Positions 57,839 to 64,000 of a DNA stretch of 64,000 nucleotides are shown here, in pieces. The notes under the pieces were generated by a model. It was not told where the DNA came from and did not search any database. It worked only from the letters and a program-made list of their open reading frames with translations. The stretch is taken from NCBI RefSeq assembly GCF_016804325.1, contig NZ_CP043627.1:853001-917000 (forward strand), read 5' to 3'. Made by a program: the position numbers and the translations under genes. Numbering within the stretch: position 1 is the stretch's first letter; every line of letters begins with the position of its first letter. This DNA is from Methylobacterium aquaticum (lineage in GTDB: Bacteria; Pseudomonadota; Alphaproteobacteria; Rhizobiales; Beijerinckiaceae).

Positions 57839-58666
57839 CTAGCGCGCGTAGCGGCGGCCGAGAAGCGCGGTGCCGAGCGCCGTCAGCACCAGGGTCGCGG
57901 CGAGCAGGATGAAGGCCAGGGCCGCCCCGAACGGCCAGTTCGTGCTCTTCGAGAACTGGTCGTAGACGGCAGGCGCCATCATCTTGAACTGTGACCCGCC
58001 GAGCAGCACCGCGGTCGCGTAGGTGTTCATGCAGAGAATGAAGACCAGGACGCAGCCCGCCACCGTGCCGGGCAGCGCCAGCGGCCACACCACCCGGCGG
58101 AACACCGTGAAGGCGCTGGCACCCAGATTGGCCGCCGCCTCCTCGACCGCCCGCGGGATGCTCTCGATCACCGAGGACAGGGTCAGGATCATGTAGGGCA
58201 GCACCACGGCGATCGTGCCGATGGCGACGGCGCCGGGCGTGTAGATCAGTTGCAGCGGCGCGGCGATCACGCCGAGGCCGCGCAAGGAGGCGTTGATCAG
58301 CCCGTCATTGCCCAGAAGCCCGAGCCAGCCCGCCGCCCGCACGACGTTGCCGACCAAAAGCGGGATCAGGGTGAGCACGGTGGCGAGGCTCTTCCAGCGG
58401 CTCTCCATCCGGGCGAGCCGGTAGGCGGCGGGGAAGCCCAGCGCCAGGGTCAGCGCCGTGCAGGTGAAGGCCATGACGAGCGTCGTGCCCATCACGCCGC
58501 GGTAATACGGGTCGGCGACGGCGTCGAGGTAGTTCTGCGCCGTCGTCGCCTCGATCATCAGCTGCGTCGGGCTGTATTCGTTGAGCGAGATGCGCGCGAG
58601 CAGTACCATCGGGCCGACGAGAAGTGCGGCGACGACGAGAACGGCCGGCAGGATGAGGGCGAACAC
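57839..58666 (-). CDS. ABC transporter permease, PotB-like
   Basis: 275 residues and six helices. The EAA loop reads SIPRAVEEAAANLGASAFTV followed by FRRVVWPLALPG, as in spermidine/putrescine-type importers. It partners with the permease at 61000-61842 but is separated from the rest of the transporter operon by a family B repeat. The GTP- and amidohydrolase genes follow 26 bases downstream. Confidence 0.92.
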   Translation of the reverse strand: MFALILPAVLVVAALLVGPMVLLARISLNEYSPTQLMIEATTAQNYLDAVADPYYRGVMGTTLVMAFTCTALTLALGFPAAYRLARMESRWKSLATVLTLIPLLVGNVVRAAGWLGLLGNDGLINASLRGLGVIAAPLQLIYTPGAVAIGTIAVVLPYMILTLSSVIESIPRAVEEAAANLGASAFTVFRRVVWPLALPGTVAGCVLVFILCMNTYATAVLLGGSQFKMMAPAVYDQFSKSTNWPFGAALAFILLAATLVLTALGTALLGRRYAR

Positions 58667-58710
58667 GGGCGGAAGTCTCGATCTGAGCCAGTCGGCTGGG
58701 GGACACCCAT

Positions 58711-58845
58711 CCCACCCGCGACCTCATCCTGAGGTGCGAGTGAAACGAGCCTCGAAGGAGGGCTCCAGGGACCTCGCGATCACTGGAGCCCTCCTTCGAG
58801 GTCAGCCGATTTTCAATCGGCTACACCTCAGGATGAGGGTGTGGA
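58711..58845. repeat. Solo family B palindrome inside the amide-import operon
   Basis: About 135 bp from CCCACCCGCG, with arms ACCTCATCCTGAGGTG, CTCGAAGGAGGGCTCCAGG, its complement, and ACACCTCAGGATGAGG. No GAGCCTGTTTGAGC ends. It lies between the binding-protein gene and the first permease. Confidence 0.8.
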
Positions 58846-58892
58846 GAGGATGAAGCGGAGTGTCGGTGAGGCCGTGCGGCCGCTCCGACAGC

Positions 58893-59918
58893 CTACCCCT
58901 TGAACTCCTTGTTCCAGAAATCGTTGAACGCCGCCTGCTGCGCCTGCATCGTCGCGTAGTCGATCGGGCGGAGCTTGGCCTGCTGGGCCTCCGTCAGGCT
59001 GATCTGCCTGGCCAGATCTTCCGGGAGCTTGGCGTCCTTGACGGTAGGCACGTAGCCCATCTTCCGGGCGAAGGCGACCTGCGCCTGCGGGTCGAGCATG
59101 GCGTTCAGGTACTTGAAGGCGCTCTCCTTGGCGCGCGAGTTCTTCGGCACGCCGGCCTCGAACAGGATCGGCAGCGCGCCTTCCTCGGGGATCGCCATCT
59201 CGACCGGGATGCCGGCCTGCTTCCACATAAAGCCGCGGGCGAGCCACATCATCGAGATCCACACTTCCTCGGACTTGAGCGCCGCGGCCAGGGCCTCGTT
59301 CGACGGGTAGACCTTGGGGTCGAGCTTCTTCAGGTCCATCAGGGCGGCCTTGCCCTTGGTGAAGTCGGTCGGCGTTCCGCCGGCCCCGATATTGGCGCCG
59401 GCCATGTTGAAGTTCCACAGGATGTCCGAGAAGCCGACCCGGCCCTTATATTTCGGATCGAAGATGTCGCTGTAGCGGGTCGGCGGGGTCGTGACCTTGC
59501 TCGGGTTGTAGAGCACGACCAGCGCCGAGTAGATGTGCGGGATCGAGTGCGGCTTCCGGAAGACGTCGACCACCTGCGATAGGCGCGGCACCTCGGCGGC
59601 CGGCACGGTCTCCAGCACGCCGAGCTGGCTCAGCATGTAGCTGTCGATGTCGTTGATGCAGGCCACGTCCATGCTGGCGCGGCGGCTGGTGCGCTCGGCG
59701 ATCAGCTTGGTGCGGCGGGCATCCTGGTTGGCGATGTCCTGCGACACCTCGATGCCGAGCGGCTTCATCAGCGGCACGTCGATGTTCTGCTGGAGCAGCG
59801 CGCCGTAATCGCCGCCCCAGGTGCCGACGACGATCGGGCCGGCCTCGGCCCGGGCGGGGAGCGTGCCGGCAAGGCCGAGGGCGGCGCTGCCGAGCAGGAT
59901 GTTGCGACGGGTGATCAT
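58893..59918 (-). CDS. ABC transporter substrate-binding protein, PotD/PotF-like (Tat-exported)
   Basis: 341 residues. A twin-arginine signal (ITRRNILLGSAALGLAGT, cleavage after about residue 26) is followed by a type II periplasmic binding fold beginning VVGTWGGDYGALLQQNI, a phrase common in spermidine/putrescine-type proteins. Its ATG overlaps the ATPase gene stop by four bases. The ligand is presumably the precursor cleaved by the cluster's amidohydrolases. Confidence 0.93.
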   Translation of the reverse strand: MITRRNILLGSAALGLAGTLPARAEAGPIVVGTWGGDYGALLQQNIDVPLMKPLGIEVSQDIANQDARRTKLIAERTSRRASMDVACINDIDSYMLSQLGVLETVPAAEVPRLSQVVDVFRKPHSIPHIYSALVVLYNPSKVTTPPTRYSDIFDPKYKGRVGFSDILWNFNMAGANIGAGGTPTDFTKGKAALMDLKKLDPKVYPSNEALAAALKSEEVWISMMWLARGFMWKQAGIPVEMAIPEEGALPILFEAGVPKNSRAKESAFKYLNAMLDPQAQVAFARKMGYVPTVKDAKLPEDLARQISLTEAQQAKLRPIDYATMQAQQAAFNDFWNKEFKG

Positions 59919-61000
59919 CGGGCGGGGCTCTCTGAAGGCATGACGCGGGACGCGTCGGCGCTGGGAATCACGCGGGCCGCATCCGCGGCCCAGGAGATGC
60001 GGACCGGATCGCCGGCGGCGAGGCGGCGGCGGGGATCGTCGGGGAGCGGCGTCGGGCTCACCGCGACGATCGCCTCGCCGGCGAGGTCCAGGTGGTACTC
60101 GGTGCGGGCGCCGAGATAGGTCACGGCCCTGAGCCGCCCGGTGCCGCCCGCGTCGGGCGCGACCTCGATCCGCTCGGGGCGGATCGCCAGGAGGCCGGTG
60201 CGGGCGGTCGCGTCGGGGGCGCAGGGGACGGCGGCGCCGCTCGTCAGCCGGAACACGTCGGCGCCCTCGCGTACGCCGTCGAGCAGGTTGCAGCGGCCGA
60301 CGAAGCCGGCGACGAAGGTGTTGGCCGGGCGCTCGTAGAGATCCTCCGCGCTGCCGACCTGGAGCACGCGGCCATGCTCCATCACCACCAGCCGGTCTGC
60401 CATGGCGAGCGCCTCGTCCTGGTCGTGGGTGACCATCAGGGTGGTCAGCCCGAGCCGCCGCTGCAATTCGCGGATCTCCAGGCCGACCTCGGACCGGAGC
60501 TTGGCGTCGAGGTTCGACAGGGGCTCGTCGAGCAGGAACACCGCCGGGCTCACCACCAGCGCGCGGGCGAGCGCCACCCGCTGCTGCTGGCCGCCGGAGA
60601 GCTGGCGCGGCAGCCGGTCGGCCAGGGCGTCGAGCCGCACCAGCCGCAGGGCCTCGGCGATGCGCCGGTCGCGCTCCGCCCGGCCCACCTTCCGCATCTC
60701 GAGCCCGAAGCCGACATTGTCGGCGACGCTCATATGGGGAAACAGCGCGTAGGACTGGAACACCATGCCGGTGTCGCGGGCATGCGGCGGCAGCCGCGTC
60801 ACGTCGCGCCCGCCGATCACGACGCGACCGGCGGTCGGCTCGATGAAGCCCGCGACCATCCGGAGCGTCGTGGTCTTGCCGCAGCCGGAGGGGCCGAGCA
60901 ACGCCACCAGCTCGCCCTGGCGGATGTCGAGGTCGACGCCAGCGACGGCCTTGGCGTCGCCGTAGCTCTTGGTGACGCCGTCGAGGAGGAGGGTGCCCAT
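59915..61000 (-). CDS. ABC transporter ATPase, PotA-like
   Basis: 361 residues. Walker A GPSGCGKTT, signature RQLSGGQQQRVALARAL, Walker B VFLLDEPLSNLDAK and a C-terminal TOBE domain (about 285-345) make it a spermidine/putrescine/iron-type import ATPase. Its start shares one base with the stop of the permease upstream (TGATG) and its own stop overlaps the binding-protein start, so the three are tightly coupled. Confidence 0.95.
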   Translation of the reverse strand: MGTLLLDGVTKSYGDAKAVAGVDLDIRQGELVALLGPSGCGKTTTLRMVAGFIEPTAGRVVIGGRDVTRLPPHARDTGMVFQSYALFPHMSVADNVGFGLEMRKVGRAERDRRIAEALRLVRLDALADRLPRQLSGGQQQRVALARALVVSPAVFLLDEPLSNLDAKLRSEVGLEIRELQRRLGLTTLMVTHDQDEALAMADRLVVMEHGRVLQVGSAEDLYERPANTFVAGFVGRCNLLDGVREGADVFRLTSGAAVPCAPDATARTGLLAIRPERIEVAPDAGGTGRLRAVTYLGARTEYHLDLAGEAIVAVSPTPLPDDPRRRLAAGDPVRISWAADAARVIPSADASRVMPSESPAR

Positions 61001-61842
61001 CAGACGATCCGCGACAGCTTCACGAACCGGTCGGTGACCAGCATCAGGATCGTCACCATCAGGATCTGCGCGGTCGCGACGGCGGCCAGGGTCGGGTCCA
61101 TTCGGAATTCCAGGTAGCTCAGCATGGCGACGGGCAGGGTGGTGCGGCCCGGGCCGACGAGGAGGAGGTTGAGTTCGAGGTTCTCGAAGCTCGCCACGAA
61201 GGAGAACAGGGCCGCCGCGACGATGCCGGGCCGCAGCATCGGCAGGGTGATGCGGCGAAACACCGTGAAGGGCCTGGCACCGAGATTGGCCGCGGCCTCT
61301 TCCGCCGCGCGGTCGAGGCCGGCGAGGCTCGCGGTGACGAGGCGCACCGTCCAGGGAATGGTGATGAGGACGTTCGCCGCCACCAGGCCGCCGAGCGTCG
61401 CCTTGATGTCCATGTCGAGCCAGTTCTCGGCCCGCAGATAGAACATGTAGAGGGCCGAGCCCGCGACGATCGCCGGCACCGCCAGCGGCGCCAGCAGGAA
61501 GGTGCTGATGAGGCCCCGCCCCGGGATGTTCGCCCGCACCAGGGCGAGCGCCGCGGCGGTGCCCAGCGGCACGCCGATCGCGGTGGCGGCGAGCGCGATC
61601 TGGAGCGAGGTGAGAAAGCCGCGGGCGAAATCGCGCTGCGCCCAGGCGTTGAGGTACCAGCGCCAGGTCAGGCCCTCGGGCGGGAAGGTGACGATCTCCT
61701 GGTCGAAGAACGAGGTGACGACCACCATCACGATCGGCGCGAACACTATGGCATAGGCGAGGACGACCGCCGCCAGGACGGCGAGGCGGCCGAGCCGGGC
61801 CGAGAGGCCGGGCCCGGCGGGGGAGAGGGTGGCGGCGCTCAT
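61000..61842 (-). CDS. ABC transporter permease, PotC-like
   Basis: 280 residues and six helices. The EAA loop (LDRAAEEAAANLGARPFTVF, then RRITLPMLRPG) and ALALVRANIPGRG are typical of the second permease of Pot-type importers. The start at 61842 is chosen at the family N-terminus; a longer upstream frame is not supported. It is first in the importer operon, 133 bases downstream of the tetR-family gene. Confidence 0.92.
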   Translation of the reverse strand: MSAATLSPAGPGLSARLGRLAVLAAVVLAYAIVFAPIVMVVVTSFFDQEIVTFPPEGLTWRWYLNAWAQRDFARGFLTSLQIALAATAIGVPLGTAAALALVRANIPGRGLISTFLLAPLAVPAIVAGSALYMFYLRAENWLDMDIKATLGGLVAANVLITIPWTVRLVTASLAGLDRAAEEAAANLGARPFTVFRRITLPMLRPGIVAAALFSFVASFENLELNLLLVGPGRTTLPVAMLSYLEFRMDPTLAAVATAQILMVTILMLVTDRFVKLSRIV

Positions 61843-61975
61843 CGGGTCGCGGTGGTTGCTCGGATTTCGGAGAGTGACGGCAGCTGACTGATTTGTAGGA
61901 CAGGTGTCCGCCCTTTTGGCAAGATGGACGCCGGTCCCGTCGGCAACGGACCTGTTGGCAAGACGGGTGCCACGC

Positions 61976-62632
61976 TCATGATGCCGACGCGCCGCGAAAG
62001 CGCGGCCCTGCGAAGGCCGCATCGCCGGCAGGCCCTGCGATGAGCAGCGGCAGCACCGCCTTCCAGGCCTCGATCAGGTCGCGAAAATAGTCGGGATCGG
62101 GCCGCAGCACGGTCTGCACGCCCATGCCGCGCATCAGGTTGACGGTGAGGTTGAGGATGATCCGGGCCTCCCGCGGCGGCCGGGACTCGGCATCGCAGAA
62201 CTCGACCCAGATCGCGTCGAGGGCGGCGTGGAAGCGCTGCACCACCGGGATCAGGCAGCGGCGCAGGTCCGCATCGGTGCGCGCCTCGTTGATCAGTTCC
62301 AGCGAGAGCTGGAAGAACCGGCCGGAGAAGAGCGGCCACAGGAACTCGACGAACTCGGCGAGCGGCAGCGCGCCCGAGCGCACGTCCTGCGACATCGACC
62401 GGATCTCGGCGGTGCCGTCGTCGAGCAGGGTCTCGAGCGCCGCCCGCATCAGGTCGGCCCGGGTCGGGAAATGGTGCAGCAGCGCCCCGCGCGAGACCTG
62501 CGCCCGCTCGGCGATCGCCTGCGTGGTCGCGGCGTGGTAGCCGACCGCAAACATCTCGTCGATCGTCGCGCGTACCACCCGCTCGCGGGTCGCGAGGCTG
62601 CGGGCCTGGGGCGGCCGTCCGGTCTGCGTCAC
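61976..62632 (-). CDS. TetR-family transcriptional regulator
   Basis: 218 residues. The N-terminal helix-turn-helix (TRERVVRATIDEMFAVGYHA, then TQAIAERAQVSRGALLHHFP) is standard TetR, followed by a helical ligand domain. It is divergent from the M38 amidohydrolase and precedes the importer operon, and the 122-bp gap holds a 26-bp palindrome. I infer it represses both directions until the imported compound, or its product, binds. Confidence 0.93.
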   Translation of the reverse strand: MTQTGRPPQARSLATRERVVRATIDEMFAVGYHAATTQAIAERAQVSRGALLHHFPTRADLMRAALETLLDDGTAEIRSMSQDVRSGALPLAEFVEFLWPLFSGRFFQLSLELINEARTDADLRRCLIPVVQRFHAALDAIWVEFCDAESRPPREARIILNLTVNLMRGMGVQTVLRPDPDYFRDLIEAWKAVLPLLIAGPAGDAAFAGPRFRGASAS

Positions 62633-62653
62633 CGATCCTCACGGGTGCCTGAT

Positions 62654-62679
62654 AAAAAAACAAGCTTGCCTGTTTTTTT
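62654..62679. promoter_or_regulatory. Candidate TetR operator, 26-bp palindrome
   Basis: AAAAAAACA on the left and TGTTTTTTT on the right enclose AGCTTGCC. Apart from one mismatched pair and the two central bases the whole 26 bp is symmetric (half-site AAAAAAACA-R-GC). It lies between the divergent tetR-family and amidohydrolase genes, 22 bases from the tetR start, overlapping where promoters must be. Confidence 0.7.
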
Positions 62680-62754
62680 CTCGCTGTCCAGTGTGCCGCA
62701 CGATTCCCGCGCGCTCGCCCCCGGGCCGCCCACATCACGATAAGGACCGCCCGC

Positions 62755-63999
62755 ATGAGCGCCGACCTCGTCCTGTTCCGCAACGCCCGGGTCCTCGACG
62801 GCACCCACGACACCGCGCTCGACGGCCACGACGTGCTGGTCGAGGGCGGCACCATCCGGGAGGTGTCGGACAAGCCGCTCAAGGCCGCCGCGGCCCGCGT
62901 GATCGATCTCGCCGGGCGCACGCTGATGCCGGGCCTGATCGATTGCCACGTCCACGTCATCGCGACGATCCCCGATCTCGGCGCCAATGCCGAATTGCCG
63001 GATTCGCTGGTGGCGTTGCGCACGGCCAGGATCATGCGCGGGATGCTGATGCGCGGCTTCACCACCGTGCGCGACCTCGGCGGCGCCGATCATGGGCTGG
63101 TGATGGCCGTGAAGGAAGGCCTGATCGACGGCCCGCGCCTGGTGATCTGCGGCAAGGCCCTGTCGCAGACCGGCGGCCACACCGATTATCGCGGCCGCTA
63201 CCACGCCCGCGACGTGAGCCATTACGGCACCAAGCTCGGCGCGCTCGGCCGGGTCTGCGACGGGGTCGACGCCGTGCGCCGGGTGGCGCGCGAGGAGATC
63301 AAGGCCGGGGCGGACTTCATCAAGATCATGGCCAATGGCGGCGTGTCCTCGCCGACCGACCCGATCGCCTTCCTTGGCTACTCGGTGGACGAGCTGCGGG
63401 CGATCGTCGAGGAGGCGAACAACGCCCAGACCTACGTCGCCGCCCATCTCTACACCGACGCGGCGATCCGCCGGGCGGTCGAGTGCGGGGTGATCTCGGT
63501 CGAGCACGGCAACCTGGTGACGCCGGAGACCGCGCGGCTGATCCGCGAGAAGGGCGCCTACGTGGTGCCGACCAACGTCACCTTCGACGCGCTCGCCAAG
63601 GAAGGGGCGAGCCTGGGGCTCCCGCCGGCCTCGGTCGCCAAGATCGAGGACGTGCGCGAGGCCGGGCTCAAGGCCCTCGAGACCCTGCGCGAGGCCGGCG
63701 TGATGATGGCCTACGGCACCGATCTCCTGGGCGAGATGCACCGCCACCAGTCGGAGGAATTCGTGATCCGCGGCCGCTGCCTGCCGGCGATCGAGGTGAT
63801 CCGCTCGGCCACGATCAACGCCGCCAAGGTCGTGCGCCTGGAGGGCAAGGCCGGCGTGGTGGCGCCCGGCGCCTTCGCCGACCTGATCGTGGTCGACGGC
63901 GATCCCCTCGCCGACCTGTCGCTGCTCACCGGCCAGGGCCGTCACATGCGGGCGATCATGATCGACGGGCGCTTCGTGAAGGACGAGCTGGCGGCCTGA
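62755..63999 (+). CDS. Amidohydrolase, imidazolonepropionase/prolidase-like (M38-type)
   Basis: 414 residues, complete within one base of the window end. Binuclear metal-site residues are visible: HxH in LIDCHVHVI, carbamylated-Lys candidate in FIKIMANGGV, His in VAAHLYT, His in SVEHGN and Asp in AYGTDLLG. The beta-sandwich segments (LVFRNARVLDGT-like start; PGAFADLIVVDGDPLADL near the end) are typical. Relatives cleave dipeptides, cyclic imides or related amides; the substrate here is unknown. It faces the tetR/importer operon across a shared operator. Confidence 0.92.
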   Translation: MSADLVLFRNARVLDGTHDTALDGHDVLVEGGTIREVSDKPLKAAAARVIDLAGRTLMPGLIDCHVHVIATIPDLGANAELPDSLVALRTARIMRGMLMRGFTTVRDLGGADHGLVMAVKEGLIDGPRLVICGKALSQTGGHTDYRGRYHARDVSHYGTKLGALGRVCDGVDAVRRVAREEIKAGADFIKIMANGGVSSPTDPIAFLGYSVDELRAIVEEANNAQTYVAAHLYTDAAIRRAVECGVISVEHGNLVTPETARLIREKGAYVVPTNVTFDALAKEGASLGLPPASVAKIEDVREAGLKALETLREAGVMMAYGTDLLGEMHRHQSEEFVIRGRCLPAIEVIRSATINAAKVVRLEGKAGVVAPGAFADLIVVDGDPLADLSLLTGQGRHMRAIMIDGRFVKDELAA

Positions 64000-64000
64000 T

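Noticed and set aside
1..64000. tRNA genes, rRNA, CRISPR arrays, prophage or integrase-bounded island
   Set aside because: No cloverleaf-like sequence, regularly spaced repeats, cas genes, integrase or phage structural genes were seen. Repeats are dispersed rather than tandem.

Overview
The window looks like chromosome from a high-GC alphaproteobacterium of the Hyphomicrobiales, most probably Methylobacterium or a close relative. This is inferred from the MucR/Ros-type regulator, an alpha-r8 (mmgR, Rfam 'suhB') small RNA signature, a GAAC-N7-GAAC LexA-type box and dense families of palindromic intergenic repeats. I could run no database search, so the genus is an inference. I see no tRNA, rRNA, CRISPR array, prophage or intact transposase.

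Layout. 0-10.3 kb: 3' part of pheT, a SEC-C/DUF1186 protein, a membrane diguanylate cyclase, a chemoreceptor, a MoeB-like adenylyltransferase, dapE and a small membrane protein. 10.8-18.1 kb: a dipeptide-type ABC importer (binding protein, two permeases, double ATPase) divergent from an M20 amidohydrolase. 18.1-21.4 kb: an MBOAT plus SGNH O-acetylation pair and a zinc-less MucR homologue. 21.5-25.3 kb: an MFS-AraC pair and an agmatinase-family gene. 25.4-29.5 kb: a lactonase divergent from a uronate-dehydrogenase-like gene, then nsrR divergent from flavohaemoglobin hmp with visible palindromic operators. 29.7-36.4 kb: a CzcAB metal-efflux pair divergent from a two-component system. 36.7-42.0 kb: FrnE-like thioredoxin-fold protein, an MFS carrier, and a nudC / DapA-like / IMPase-like run. 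42.2-47.0 kb: a siderophore-uptake operon (TonB receptor, DUF3649, PepSY, DUF3325). 48.3-55.1 kb: gltX, an AEC transporter, two small genes behind a LexA-like box, the candidate mmgR sRNA, poxB and a pirin. 55.2-64.0 kb: a coherent uptake-and-hydrolysis cluster with a TetR regulator, a complete spermidine/putrescine-type ABC importer, two amidohydrolases and a COG0523 GTPase coupled to one of them.

Two window-wide themes stand out. First, palindromic repeats. Family B exists alone inside three operons and also inside elements with 14-bp inverted ends and TNA target duplications. At 47.5-48.2 kb one such element sits inside another, which itself sits inside a third, different repeat. Second, at least seven reading-frame breaks (dppF twice, an MFS gene, the agmatinase-family gene, the response regulator, and the sensor kinase twice) are each repaired by adding one G or C to a short G/C tract. 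That pattern fits homopolymer under-calling better than gene decay, so I annotate these genes as frameshifted CDSs rather than pseudogenes.
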